From: Nipponacmea schrenckii
Lineage: Eukaryota > Mollusca > Gastropoda > Lottiidae
Direction of reading: 5' to 3'
Length of the DNA: 64,000 nucleotides
Assembly (NCBI GenBank): GCA_030562195.1
Contig: JAUJPP010000003.1
Coordinates: 30,076,602-30,140,601, forward strand
Positions 22,323-33,761 of the stretch are shown one piece after another (the stretch's first letter is position 1; each line of letters opens with the position of its first letter). The position numbers and the translations under genes are program-made. Below the pieces are notes generated by a model. It searched no databases, was not told the origin of the DNA, and was given only the letters and a program-made list of their open reading frames with translations.

Positions 22323-22715
22323 TGTATTAAATGTAAATTAATGTATATCTGAATTTCTGAGAATTATTACTGATCTCTATCGATTATTGTATATATGAAT
22401 TGTATATATTACTCACTCTATTGTATTTTGTATTGTATTCAATTGAATTTCTTTTAACAGCTAACTTTGCTGTAAAGAATAAAGTTCTGTTCTGTTCTGT
22501 TTTCTTGGATGATTTTAAGTAATGCCGCAGCGAGATTAAAGGTGTTAAGAGCTCATTAATAGTGACATAAATTCATGAAAATCGTTCACTAATTTGTATT
22601 TACATGACTAATTATCGGTGTCACTCACTGTTTGGCATCTTTGATTAAATTGTTGAAATTCAAGTTCAAGATGTGCAATGGTGCCAAGTGATATGGCCAA
22701 GTTTTTCATGGGCGA

Positions 22716-22990
22716 TGCCAAACGAACCCAGTTTGGTACAGCTTGCCGAATACGTGACCAGTCAATGGTTGGAGGGCGCGCATGAAGTGCATGAATGGAA
22801 CCATTAGGGCTCAGATTCACCTAGGACTAATAACAATTTAGAAGGTTGGCATAGTCGTGTAAAGAAACTGATTAGCAGAACAGGATATAATTGAGATACG
22901 GATGGTTCAATATGCTGCCGGCCATCAACAACCTCACAAAAAAAGTACAAGACTCTGGAATCTAGACTAATTCAAAGCCGACAGCGATAC
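22716..22990 (+). pseudogene. MULE transposase C-terminal fragment
   Basis: On the + strand a frame reads QLAEYVTSQWLEGAHEVHEW, a stop, then PRTNNNLEGWHSRVKKL before TGA near 22890. The W...(P)RTNNxLEGWHxRxxK signature marks the end of Mutator-like (MULE) transposases in animals. Only about 60-90 residues survive. The antisense frame at 22608-22820 is a shadow. Confidence 0.65.
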
Positions 22991-23188
22991 GTAAAAATGC
23001 AGTTACTATTCACGAGTTTGCGGACTGTTTCGTTTTTACTGAAACTGAAATAAATGTAATAAATAAAATGAATAATTGAATTATTATAAAAATTTTGTTT
23101 AATTGGCTATAACCCGATGAGATCGGCTTAAATGTACTATTATAACACCAAGTAAGCCTATTGTTCTCAAAATCCATTTTTTGACAAA

Positions 23189-23258
23189 ATTCCCGGGAAG
23201 GCACCGTTTTTTGTATCTGCATGAATAGTTTTGACCCAAGCGGTGACTTCCCGGGAAT
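23189..23258. repeat. Hairpin with CCCGGGAAGTCACCG arms
   Basis: Arms ATTCCCGGGAAGGCACCG and CGGTGACTTCCCGGGAAT, about 34-base loop. The arm motif recurs at 15453-15500, so this is a dispersed sequence family. Confidence 0.65.
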
Positions 23259-23294
23259 GAACCATAACTTCATTAGATGATATCAGTTATAGGA

Positions 23295-23600
23295 GCGCTG
23301 TCGGTCTGCCATTATTATCAATTGATACAGTCCAAGAAACGTGGATGTAGAGAAGAAAGTTTTCTTCCATGACTATATCACAACTATCTGGGTTGATGAT
23401 GATGCCAGATTTCCCATCCATCTTTGGAACCATTACAACAAAGTCGGGCCCCGCACCAACAACAATTTAGAAGGATTTCACATTCGCTTAAACAAAATGT
23501 TCACCCATAATCATCCAACTATTTTCAACTTCATGTCCACAATAAAGAAAGTTGAAATGGCCGAAAGGGCGAAGTTAAACACACTTTGGTGGTGCCGTTA
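23295..23600 (+). pseudogene. MULE transposase C-terminal fragment, second copy
   Basis: The frame at 23341-23600 reads FFHDYITTIWVDDDARFPIH, LWNHYNKVGPRTNNNLEGFH, RLNKMFTHNHPTIFNFMST, the expected order W...FP...LWN...GPRTNNxxEGxHxxLN...HPxIxxF of MULE transposases. Upstream (about 23295-23345) another frame gives GLPLLSIDTVQETW, also fitting the family, so a frameshift lies near 23345. It is the same domain segment as the fragment at 22716-22990 but clearly diverged, so two separate MULE relics. Confidence 0.75.
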
Positions 23601-23639
23601 GATGTAAATGACGTGTGTCTACAACAAATGTTGACGGAT

Positions 23640-23698
23640 CGCCGGACCGACAGACCAACGGACAAGGGCGACGACATTATACGTCCACATATTCATAT
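23640..23698 (-). repeat. Fragment of the ~160-bp-array element (terminal part)
   Basis: GGACCGACAGACCAACGGAC then TACGTCCACATATTCATATG and AGCGTATAAAAATT correspond, in reverse orientation, to the left end of the elements at 35085, 39607 and 52300. Confidence 0.7.
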
Positions 23699-23699
23699 G

Positions 23700-25408
23700 A
23701 GCGTATAAAAATTAATTACAAATTTTTCGTTTGTTGATTTAATTACAACAGTTACAATCATTCCAAAAAAAATTGGTGTATCCACTGTTATAGTTCACAA
23801 TATAATAGATCACAATAGTGAATTATAATTTCACCATATTTTTGACAATATTTGTCAATTTCAGTAGGCCTACTTAATAATAAAACTGCACATCACGTGC
23901 CATATTCAGGAATGACATCAGATGTGTCATTATGCCATATAGCCTAAGCTTCTGAAATTTTTGATTGTTTTCTGCGATTTAAATCATAGTACTGTATTGC
24001 TCAAACCATTTCTGCTCTTTGTCATTAATGTCCTGTACATACGGATAAGGATGTACTGCTTAAAAATATTGGAAGTACTGACAAACTGGACTTCATTTAT
24101 TATTGTACGGGAAACCCTGCTCTAGAAGGTACAAGTACAATTCTTGGCGGATGTTGATGATACTATATTGGAGAACGCAACAGAACGGTACAGGGTGTAT
24201 TCTTGTTCAGTTCCACTGAAATCAGATTTATACCTCTTAAATGTCATTTTTGTGGAACGGGACGGAACAAAATCATAATCTCCGTTGCTCTTTATGTATC
24301 ATCTAATCTACTCGACGTATAACAAACTTTTGCAATTCAAATTCCCTCTCACTTGACATCAAACACTCGCATTAAACACTAAAGTCTACTCTTAGGGAAC
24401 GGAACATGAATAGACCCTGTTCCGTTCCGTTGGTTATTTTTTCCGCTTCGTTCCACAAAATACAAATAACCTTACATCCCACTACTAACCTAAATTTATT
24501 TATAAAATTTAATAATTTCCTGTCTTTTAGTTGTTTATCTTACGTAAATTGCCTGTCCGCAAGATTCTCTTGCCCGTAATATTCTGAAAAATTTCGAGCA
24601 TTGAAGTTTTGTTGGAAGTTAAGAACCGCTCCTGTAGCCATTTGAACAGCATTTGGCTATTTATTGTGGTAAATATCTCTTGCCGTCTATTTTTAGATAT
24701 ATGACGTAGTTCTGCTAACCAATCAACTGCCGGCTCCGATCCTCTCCTTGTCGGCATGTCGAAGACAGTCACAATCAATGACGAAAATTGTCCGCGCACA
24801 TTGATATAAGCGATATTCACCAGGCCGCTTACGTCTCAAAGTGTTGAAACGGATACTCGGCTTTAATCAAGATGTTGAGCCTTTCTTGGAAAATTATTAG
24901 CAAAGTTTCAATCCGTAGGTCAGCATGTTTTGAGAGAAATGCTTACACTGGATTTAAAAGTGGGTGTGCAACTGAAAGGCCTAGTAGGCCTAGTACTTTT
25001 TTTGAAGAAAAACAGGTAAATAGCCTAAAATACGTTTATTGTATGCTGAACAAAGCAATAATAATAAGTTTTAAAATTTTTATACGCCCACAAATTTATT
25101 GCACATTTGTTTGTGATCAGTCTACAGGCTACAATTCTTTACGGATTCTTTTGATGATTTATTTTTGTGGGTCTGTGACATTATGAAGATTATCCCTATC
25201 GATTTTCGTGATGATCCAATAATTTTTCGCTGAAAATACTGTGTCTGACTAAGCTAGGCTAGGCTATAGGGTGAAACTTGTGCTCACTCTGCCGGCTACA
25301 ATTCTTTATGGATTCTCTTGATTTTTATTTTGTGGGTCAGTGTCATTGTTGATGGGTGGGGTCTAAAGATATAAATAACCACACTGGGGTTCTTGGACTA
25401 GATATTTA
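23700..25408. other. Non-coding, no feature recognised
   Basis: I see no supportable gene. A short scrap TTTTTATACGCCCACA at 25078-25093 is the left tip of the ~160-bp-array element family. The - strand frame at 24527-24820 is open for 97 codons but resembles no family I know. Confidence 0.4.
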
Positions 25409-25906
25409 TTAAAGGGGACCAGGCTTTATTTGTTTCGGACAATCACCCGACAGCCTCAAACACATGAAATCTTTTGGTTGGCTAATCAGAAATAGTCTAC
25501 AGAGTTTACCTTTGAAATTTGAGCCTTCAAATCCATGTGTATCCATAATTATCCGTGTTTGAAAAATGATAATGACTTAAGAAATAACGAACGTCCCGCC
25601 ATATTGGAAAACGGTTCGTCTTGATAATCAAAGAGTTATCCTTCCCGTCGTGCAATAGCGGTCATCTATATAAACAGACTACATCGCATTTTTCAATTGT
25701 AGACTTTGTCAACAGGACACACAATTTTCAGACTGACTGGAGACCAGCCGCGTACAGCACGGAAAAAAAATGAAAAGTGAAATTTTTTGTTTGAGGCATA
25801 TTTCAAGGTATTTTGCGATTTTCTCAGAGCTTGAATATTTCTGAGGACTGTTTAATGTAACAAAGGCCCAAAACGACCCCCAAAAATCAAGCCTGGGCCC
25901 CTTTAA
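25409..25906. mobile_element. TTAA-flanked MITE (piggyBac-like), uninterrupted copy
   Basis: The 490-bp element 25413-25902 has inverted termini AGGGGACCAGGCTT / AAGCCTGGGCCCCT and is flanked by TTAA on both sides (25409-25412 and 25903-25906). TTAA duplication is the hallmark of piggyBac-superfamily insertion. A second copy in the opposite orientation lies at 34952-37629, interrupted by another element. No transposase inside. Confidence 0.85.
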
Positions 25907-28900
25907 CATACAACACCCTGCAAGTAGTCTACTAACAGGTAAATAAATATTCAGATTCTGCTTTGTTGATTGACAAAGGGTAAAGGTGCAGCTACTACAT
26001 CATTAGCTCGTAGCTTCTACTGATAGACAGACGTTCTATCTATCGCTCTTCAAACTTTTTTTTTCAAACTGGCTTTCTGAAATAATATTATTAACCTACT
26101 ATTAGGGTGTTCAGGTCATTTTTTGTTTATGATGCTAGAACAGTGAAAATAGGCTCAAATTAACCAGCTCTTTTCAAAGGTGGAAAAACAGTTTACAGAA
26201 TGAAAATAAGTTATGGCAGTTTGAATTCAAGAAATCGGGGGTGATTTTGTCTAAAATGCTCCTTCTTTGGCTCAATAATAAGGTCAAAGGTTAACGACTC
26301 CAAAAAGGAGAAATTTAATGAAAAAAGAACCATAAAATTACAAATATAATCTTTAATTTTAAAGATATTTACAAAATTCTTTCATACATTTTAAGGCAAA
26401 TTTCAACAAATTCTAGGTAAAAAAAAATATTGCGCAATTTATGTCGGCCATTTTGTTTCCAAAAGACATAAATTTTGCCTGCGTCAAAAGTTAATGTCAC
26501 TTTAATCAATAATTTGACAATATTATTCAGTTTTAAAGTTCCATTCCATTACAATTTAGATGAAGTACCATTTTGAGATTAAAATTTACACAGTTTGTTA
26601 CCATGGTAACCATTTTTATTCAAGATGGCCTCCACTTCGTATGCGAAGATGCAAATATTTCCAAAAATGAACTAAAAAATTTTCATTCACTAAATATAAG
26701 CTTGTCATATATCATTTTAACGCTCTTTTTTACTGGATTCTAATGATACCAGAATTAACCACATAAAACATGGCAGTCAAATACTATAACCCCTCTAAGA
26801 TTTACAAAAAAAGCAATAAATAAATAAATTTAAAAAAAATTGAAAAAATATAAATGTAAGTCCTAAAAGCTAACTTGGTCACAGCAAATTGTCTCCCTTT
26901 GGCCACACATTGATTTCAACTCACATTTCCCAGAGTTGTTCAAAATTTGAACCTAAAAAGATGGCCAATACTAAAAAAAGGAAAATATATTCTAGTAATT
27001 CTCTTAAAATTATTTAAAATTGAAATTTTTTTTTTTTAAATCATAGACCTTAACTCTGCCTTGGTCACAGTCTAACTAAGTAGCAAATTGGTTCCATATG
27101 ATCACAAGGTGAATTAAATTCTCATGCCATACTGTTGTTTAAAACATAAAACTCCAAAAAAAATTATAAAAAAAAGTATTAAAAAAGTCCTAAAAATTTT
27201 GTCAAGTGCTAACCCAAACTAACTAGGGTTAAAAAATTATCTCCCTTTGACCACAGGCTGTAATCAGATTAGAAGTCAACTAAAGAAAATATCCAAATTT
27301 TAAAAACTTCAAAATTTTTTTTTTAACTTGTCAAATTATCCTCCACAACCGCTTGACAAGTTCTGTGAAACATTATTTGCCTAATTTAGGTTGATTTTCA
27401 CTACCGGTAACTGTTTTTCTTTTCCAACCTACAATTAAAGAAAACAAAGAGTTTAAGTCAGGTCTAACTGAGATCTAGCAATATTACACACCTTTGTGGA
27501 ACAAATGTAATCGTTACTAATATGTTTTCCATGAATGTTGGTTTTCTTGTAAATTACTAGGTAGGCCCAACTAGGCCTAAGCTTAGACGTACTAAACTAG
27601 ATAATATAGGCCTACTGTCATTTATGATATTCCAGATTCTTCTATTAAAATATTCACTTACTTTAACAACAACAAAATTAATGTTTAATTATAACTTAAC
27701 ATAAAACTGTTGATTTCCATCACCTGTAATGAATAAGGTAAAAGTCATAAATATGTCCATATAATTAATTATTAGGTCTCATAATTTATAGACTAGGCCT
27801 ACACCTAATCATAGGCCCCAATAATTGAATGCTAATGACTCTAGTATCAGAGTAAATCAAGCTAGGCATATGGATTTCTTCAACTAAATTTCTACAAAGT
27901 TGACAAAAAAAAAATTTTCATTACTTTCTTTACTATTTGAGAAATTGGAAGTCAAAAAAAGTAAACATTCAATGATTTTGCTGTGGGAAGGAACAACGAA
28001 AATTTTAGAAACATTCGCTATGATTTTAGACTTTTTATTTATCCTGTTTTAAACGATAGAAAACTTCAAATTTACCGTTATTTTCCATGACTGGGATGGA
28101 AAGTTCAAAGTGTGTAGTCGAAGTCGTCCAGACATTAACTGCATCACTGTCATTTACGTCATATTGATCAAGCATTATTCGGTGTATCACGTGACACACA
28201 AACAGAGTCGGCAAACTTCAAAGGAATCTGATTCTGTACCACCCTACCTATTTTCAAATCAATTCCTGGGAGAACTGAATGGAATTAGTAAAACTAAAAA
28301 AAAGCAATGTCACTCGATAGACATAGAAACATTTTCCGAGTGAACAAAGTTTTCATCGTAACTGGAAATGTCCGAAAATTTGAGGTTTTCACATATTTTC
28401 GACGCTATTTTTTACAAATTTTAAAATTTTGTTTTTGTTCACTCGAATTTATAATATTCATCCATTTCTCTAATCACCAGTACCACTTTTGGCAAAATCG
28501 ATGCAGTCAAATCTCCCGGAAATTCGTTTAAAAAAAGCTTTCATTTTCGCAAAAAATGGAGTCATTGGCGTCAAAATGGCCGACTGTCGAAAAATCGACT
28601 TCAACTTGAAATTTCTCGAAAAACGAGTAGATATAAAATTTATTTAAAAACATTGTTGAAAAGCTTATTCAATTTCGCATTTACTGATATATGGTATAAA
28701 ATCGTGGGATTTGGGGAGAAATCGTTGAAGTCGTGAAGGTAACGATTTTCGCCATTTTAGACAAGATTGTGTGACGTCACTCAACACCCTCCTACTAGGT
28801 TTCTTTTCGCACCTAGGGACAGGGAATACTAATCGTCGAGATTAAATTGGTCAAGAAAATTCACAGAAAACCTTTCACAGTTGTACTCGCTTGGCGTTTT

Positions 28901-28922
28901 TTTTCTGAAGACTATAATTAAA
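25907..28922. other. Long AT-rich stretch without recognisable genes
   Basis: Homopolymer A/T runs and short AGGCCTA-type repeats (27560-27800) occur, but no reading frame shows a protein family. Phrases such as AAGATGGCC and CAAAATGGC recur (26630, 26950, 28570), suggesting old dispersed repeat DNA. Frames at 28110-28531 are unconvincing. Confidence 0.4.
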
Positions 28923-29118
28923 ATGGCGGAAAAAGGAGAAAAATTGAAAGCCTCCAGTTTCTTCAATAAACCTAAAACTAAGAGGGTCAGAACGGACCGT
29001 ATAAAAGAACCCATTGAGAATTCTCAGTCAAATTCAACGGACAAAAATTCTGAAAATAGTGTCAATAATGAAATTGGACCTATTCAGCAACAGCCACCGT
29101 CTATCAAAGCTATTTATA
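28923..29118 (+). pseudogene. Short coding-like frame interrupted by a foldback transposon; identity unknown
   Basis: ATG at 28923 within AAAATGGCGG (a good Kozak-like context) opens about 65 hydrophilic codons: MAEKGEKLKASSFFNKPKTK, then basic/acidic and QQQPPSIKAIY. The 855-bp foldback element then interrupts at codon ~65. Beyond it (29983) the frame stops within four codons. It may be a first exon, a transposase N terminus or chance; I do not recognise it. Confidence 0.35.
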
Positions 29119-29982
29119 GGGTGGGTTTCAAAAGCCTACCGCCAACCGCTGCCAACCGGCCTACCGGAAGGAAAAAAATGCGCCAAAATAGATACTGTTA
29201 AATTTAAGGATCGTAGATTTTCATACAATAAAACGAAACTATTCAATTTGACGAAACTTTTGTTGACGTCAAAATTATGGAATCAAAATTATTTTAAAAA
29301 TGAAACGAAAAAAATAAATATTTTCTTTCCGTGTTCAGCGATGTTTTTCTTCACATCAGTTCCATCTTTTTCTTTAGGCCTAAATGTTCTGTGTCTGGAA
29401 ACCTGATTTTTCGAAGTGCTGGAAGTGTGCAGCGTTTTATTAACCGAATATACTGCTGATTTGGTTGGATTAACAGGAGGAGCATTCGCAGAATTATTAT
29501 AGTCTACATCAAGGATTAACTTTGAAAAAATTCTAAAATGTGGAAGAAAGATCCCTTGGTCTTGTTGATCATCCATGATGCCGACGACGATAAATAAATA
29601 AATTAAGGGAAGTAACTCTGAAACAAACAACCTTCCTGTCGTGATCATTTAAAAAAGATTTAAGGGTACTTTTACGGTTAATTGTGTGCCCCATTTGAAT
29701 ACAAATTAGATTATTGCTTTTTTGGCATGGATTGTATCAGTTAATGTGAAGAAAAACATCGCTGAAGAAAATATTTATTTTTTTCGTTTCATTTTAAAAA
29801 TAATTTTGATTCCATAATTTTGACATCAACAAAAGTTCCGTCAAATTGAATAGTTTCGTTTTATTGTATGAAAATCTACGATCCTTAAATTTAACAATAT
29901 CTATTTTGGCGCATTTTTTTCCTTCCGGTAGGCCGGTTGGCAGCAGTTGGCGGTAGGCTTTTGAAACCCACCCCTATTTATA
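29110..29982. mobile_element. Long-TIR foldback element with 9-bp target duplication (MULE-like, non-autonomous)
   Basis: Element 29119-29973. Terminal inverted repeats of about 230 bp (29119-29354 and 29745-29973; outer end GGGTGGGTTTCAAAAGCCTA). Both sides carry the same nine bases CTATTTATA (29110-29118 and 29974-29982). Long TIRs plus a 9-bp duplication are the Mutator/MULE pattern. The interior (29355-29744) carries a - strand frame starting MDDQQDQGIFLPHFRIFSKL of about 85 codons that looks coding and runs into the TIR. Confidence 0.8.
29289..29577 (-). CDS. Coding-like frame inside the MULE-like element, possible captured exon
   Basis: From an ATG at about 29577 the - strand encodes MDDQQDQGIFLPHFRIFSKL, then SKLILDVDYNNSANAPP, HTSSTSKNQVSRHRTFRPKE and KKNIAEHGKK before running into the TIR. 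Composition is mixed and protein-like, unlike the flanking AT runs. No family recognised. MULEs are known to carry pieces of host genes, so a captured exon is possible, but chance is not excluded. Confidence 0.25.
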
Positions 29983-30539
29983 GTAACAAAAATTAGATGA
30001 CGAAGAAATCGTATTGTTATACATTGCAATACACCTCTCTGTATCCAATCAAAATACTTGTTACTCTCAGGGCCGATAGCATCACGTGATACAAGTGTTT
30101 TGATTGGTCAGAAAGAATTAAATGTCGCTGGTGGTCTAGAATAAGCGAATTGTTCTTGAAGGCGATCTATAAATGGATATTTGACGGACTGTGTGAAGGT
30201 AAGACCACTTTTTATTATATTGTTGTGTGCGTATTGAGATGGGGTACCCATTGATGTGCACAGTTGCTTATGACAACCACGCGTAAGGGTAGAAATAGGC
30301 TCAAAGCCGTCATGCAGATGTGCATGACCATTTCCGATAGGAAATAAAGAGCACCCATCTCTGACTATAGGAGAGTCAGTAAATATAAAAAATCATAAAA
30401 ATCGACTATCCTATAGCACAGAGAACTCGGATTACCCTCGGATGAGTCTGAGAATTAAGCTACCGTACCGAGAAAACCGGTGATTAAAAATACAATAATG
30501 TTGTAAATGTAAAGAAATGTAAACATGAACACATGATTT
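29983..30539. other. Non-coding, no feature recognised
   Basis: About 560 bases with no gene. An internal foldback-like phrase (GACTATAGGAGAGTC; then GACTATCCTATAG) occurs near 30363-30415. Confidence 0.35.
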
Positions 30540-31137
30540 CCGGTTCTGATTCAGAGGATGAAGACTTTATTCCTTCGACTCAGATACAAGACCTGTTATT
30601 GTTAATTCAGAAAGTGATGTTATCGATCAAATTGATCAATTACTAGCTCAAGACAGCACTACTAATATGGCCAAGGGAGACAACTCCAATCATGACAGTG
30701 ATCTGGATATGGAAACTTTCGAATCTACTTGAGAGCAAGAATACACAATAAAAGCCATAAATGGAAAATTAATTCCTATTATTAATCAGTTATTTGTTAA
30801 AGTATTGCCAGAAGAAAAACTCAAGGAGATTTTGGACAGGTATCCAAAACCAGCAAACATGAATGTGGTTAGGCTATTGGTGAATAAAGAAATTAGGGGT
30901 GCTTTAAGAAGCACAACAAAACCTGTTGATCTTAGAAATCAAAGCATACAGATGAAAATGACCAAATCTTCTTATTCTCTAGCGGAATTGATGAATTTTT
31001 TAATGGAGAGTAGGAAGAAGGCAAAGATTTCTCCTGAGGTTATCTCAAAAGCCATTAGAATAGCAATGGATGGAATAACTCTGCTAGCTCAGGCCAATAG
31101 AGAATTGGTACAGCGAAGAAAAGAAAGTATGATTTAA
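30540..31137 (+). pseudogene. Retroelement ORF1/gag-like protein fragment (DIRS-type suspected)
   Basis: An acidic N terminus (ISGSDSEDEDFIPSTQ) changes frame near 30590 and continues VIVNSESDVIDQIDQLL; after a TGA at 30731 the frame is open to 31137: INQLFVKVLPEEKLKEILDR, YPKPANMNVVRLLVNKEI, LRNQSIQMKMTKSSYSLAEL, AQANRELVQRRKE. The RYPKPxN...VNxEI...LR..Q...RR pattern matches proteins that accompany DIRS-like tyrosine-recombinase retroelements in marine invertebrates. Recognition is from memory of the family style, hence modest confidence. It directly precedes the gypsy protease region. Confidence 0.4.
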
Positions 31138-31232
31138 GACTGATTTAACTTATCCTTCAAGACTTTTATGTTATCCCTCTTCAACAGTAGAGTGACGGTT
31201 CTTCTCTCTTGTTTGGAGAAGATTTAATGTAA

Positions 31233-31990
31233 GTTGGATGTACCAATCACAATTATAGACCATGAGTTTACTATGGAACTAGACACAGCAACTTCTGGAA
31301 ATTTTGTCTCGTTGCCAATCTGGAAACAACTTGAAAAACCTAAACTAGCAGAGGTCACACTTGAATACCAATCTGCCAGTCAACACAACATGCCAGTATT
31401 GGGAACCTCTAACGTAATGGGATGTAATGCTGCCCAGGCACTGGGAATTTTAGTGAACAATGCTCTAGGAACTAAAAGCATAAATGTTGAACTGGTTGTT
31501 GATGCTTTTAGTTCCCAGAGCATTGTTCACTGAAATTCCCAGTGCCTGGATAGCATTACGTTATCCCAGTTCAACATTTAGCAACCTTGGAACTTGGAGT
31601 TTCCAGATCTATTTAAAGAGGACTAATAATAGAGAAATCTTAGCTAATTAAAACTTCTGGGTGAAGTTTCAGATGATATACCCAAGTTGGATGTACCAAT
31701 CACAATTAAAGACCATGAGTTTACCATGAAACTAGACACAGCAACTTCGAGAAATTTCGTCTCGTTGCCCATCTGGAAACAACTTCGAAAACCTAAACTA
31801 GCAGAGGTCACACATAAATATGAATCAGTCAACACAACATGCCAGTATTGAAAACCTTCAACGCCCAAACAGTAGATCCAAAAACTGGAAATGAAAGCTC
31901 AGTTTCTTACATTGTTACAAAGATCCCCAATCTAACGTAATGCTATCCAGGCACTGGGAATTTCAGTGAACAATGCTCTGGGAACTAAAA
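31233..31990 (+). pseudogene. Gypsy protease region, duplicated and partly palindromic
   Basis: DVPITIIDHEFTMELDTATS followed by GNFVSLPIWKQL is a retropepsin-like region (DTA in place of DTG/DSG), with SQHNMPVLGT downstream. The same stretch is repeated 450 bases later (31683 on) with more damage. Between the copies lies an inverted repeat (31412-31481 against 31502-31562, landmarks CAGGCACTGGGAATTTTAGT and complement), and part of that arm occurs a third time at 31940-32000. Confidence 0.65.
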
Positions 31991-32009
31991 GCATCAACAA
32001 CCAAGATAA

Positions 32010-32700
32010 GAGTGCTAGTTTAAAAGTTCAACATTTAGCAACCTTGGACTTGGAGTTTCCAGATCTATTTAAAGATGAATTGGTATGCCGAAAGGATTTC
32101 GAACTAGATGTGAAATTAAATCTGATGCAAAACCGGTTTTTCACAAGGCACTACCAGTTTCTTTTGCTCTTTGAGATGACCTAGCGAAAGGTTACAAGGA
32201 CGGTATCCCAAAGGAGTCTGGAAGCCAGTCCAGTTTATCAGTTATAGAACACCGGTGGTACCGGTACCAATAAGGAAAACAAGTTCTACAGGTACTTCAA
32301 AACCTAAGCTTCGAATTTGTGGTGACTACTCTGTTGGTGTTAACGATCAGTTAGAAGATCATCGTCATCCAATGCCACTCCCAGAGGAATTAATGCAGAA
32401 ACTAGGAGATTGATTTGGATAAAGGCTTCAAAGATTGTCCTTGCTGATGCCTACAACCAAATCATGTTAACTCTTGAGAGCCAGAAAAGGTTAGCCCTCA
32501 GCACTCACCGTGGAGTACTACTTCAACAGCAACTACCATTTGGAATCAAGTCAGCACCTAGTTATATTCAAGAAATCATGGAAAACCTTACCAAAGATCT
32601 ACCTGGATTCTCAGTTTTCCAAGACAATATGCTTGTCAGCGGACATAACACTTAGACCATCTAAGTAATCTGAAGGGTCTACAAAAATGTCTAAAAGACA
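32010..32700 (+). pseudogene. Gypsy reverse transcriptase, fragmentary
   Basis: LEFPDLFKDELVCRKDFEL introduces the RT; later LADAYNQIMLTLESQKRLAL (the strand with a catalytic aspartate), THRGVLLQQQLPFGIKSAPS, LPGFSVFQDNMLVSGH, where a Q-D-N-M replaces the expected Y/Q-D-D-x motif. Frames change at about 32180 and 32410. The loss of the second catalytic aspartate (DN) marks it as inactive. Confidence 0.75.
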
Positions 32701-32717
32701 ATGGTCTTTCTTGACAA

Positions 32718-33405
32718 ATGCAAATTTGCTCAACCATCTGTAGAATATCTTGGACACACCTTATCAGGAGAAAAATGAGAACATTGAAAAGTTCACAAAG
32801 CTATCAGACTTGCCTTCTACCACAGATCCTTGAACTACTACATTTAAGACACTTTGGCATGGAACGGATGAAACAGTTAGCAAGAACTGCAGTCTACTGG
32901 CCTGGCATCAGTGCTGCTGTGGACAAGTCACTGGTGTGATTCATGTGGCCAGCATCAAAATAAACCACCAAAGCCTCCGATATACCTGTAGATGCTTCCA
33001 GAAAAGCCTTGGAGTAGATTACACGTGGATGCTATCAACTTCATGTTAATGATTGGTGGGTGATTACAGATGCCTATTCAAAGTATCCTTGCATTCATAC
33101 TACTACATCTACATCATCTAGATTTGCTAGAAGAAGATTTCGTTCTTTTTTAGATCAACATACGCTGTGGTGACTGATAATGCGTTGGTGCAAAGACCAG
33201 GGTATTAAGCGCACTTGTCCGCAGCACCTTATCATCCAGCTACAAACGAAGCAGCTGAATGCTTGGTACAAACATTCAAACAAGCAATTAGAAAGTCATC
33301 TCAACCAGCAAAAAGATCACTTCAAGAGATTCTGATGCAGCACCGGAGAACACCAACATCAACTGGCTTGTCCCAGAGTGTACTCTTAATGTCCAGACAG
33401 ATACA
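32718..33405 (+). pseudogene. Gypsy integrase, first part
   Basis: LLHLRHFGMERMKQLARTAV and YWPGISAAVDKSLV match the HHCC zinc-binding domain of gypsy integrases; the core follows in several frames (WWVITDAYSKYP, then the final segment PYHPATNEAAECLVQTFKQA with the catalytic glutamate region altered, and GLSQSVLLMSRQI). The copia element begins directly after the CAGATACA at 33398-33405. Confidence 0.75.
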
Positions 33406-33514
33406 TGATACATAGATTAGTGACCTAATACCGGAAGTAAAATGTAAGGATCCTAGCTCCGTATAGATTGCGGAAGTAGTAATAAATACGAAAGGATGGC
33501 TCATTCGATGAACG
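33406..33514 (+). repeat. Copia 5' LTR, shortened
   Basis: Matches the first ~109 bases of the 3' LTR (landmark CATAGATTAGTGACCTAATA) with few differences, then passes straight into the primer-binding site at 33515. The remaining ~158 bases of the LTR (R-U5 side, including the AATAAA) are missing, probably deleted at a shared GTG. Confidence 0.7.
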
Positions 33515-33530
33515 TGGTAACAGAGCGTGG
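33515..33530 (+). promoter_or_regulatory. Primer-binding site of the copia element
   Basis: TGGTAACAGAGCGTGG resembles the TGGTATCAGAGC primer-binding site typical of copia elements (half-tRNA initiator methionine priming). Confidence 0.6.
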
Positions 33531-33761
33531 TTCAGTCTGAGAACGGGGAGTTCGGTATTCGAACTCGAAGAAATTTGATGTCGAGAAAAGAAAATATGGT
33601 GCTAGGATCGGCGAGAGAACAATCTAGTGAAGAATATGAGTTAAGTTTGAAAATGGTGATTGGTGAACTAGGTGTATATCAACAATAAAGAAAATGACAA
33701 AGGGCGAATGGTGAGCGATATCTTGGTGTTTTTGTTGACTGTCTTTGTTAAAGCGTTCAAG

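Larger units (their letters stand above)
15534..22502 (+). mobile_element. APE-endonuclease LINE (CR1/Jockey-group-like), split by an insertion
   Basis: Contains in order an apurinic-type endonuclease (two pieces), a reverse transcriptase with YADD, and a C-terminal Cys-His motif, then about 180 bases of 3' UTR and a tail AAAGTTCTGTTCTGTTCTGT. A short tandem-repeat tail (TTCTG here) rather than poly-A is typical of CR1-like LINEs. The interval 16199-19415 is foreign sequence inserted within the endonuclease. Several frameshifts and nonsense codons make it inactive. Clade assignment is tentative. Confidence 0.85.

Noticed and set aside
24527..24820. 97-codon - strand frame
   Set aside because: Opens with GTG, not ATG, resembles no known family, and has no supporting context; left as non-coding.
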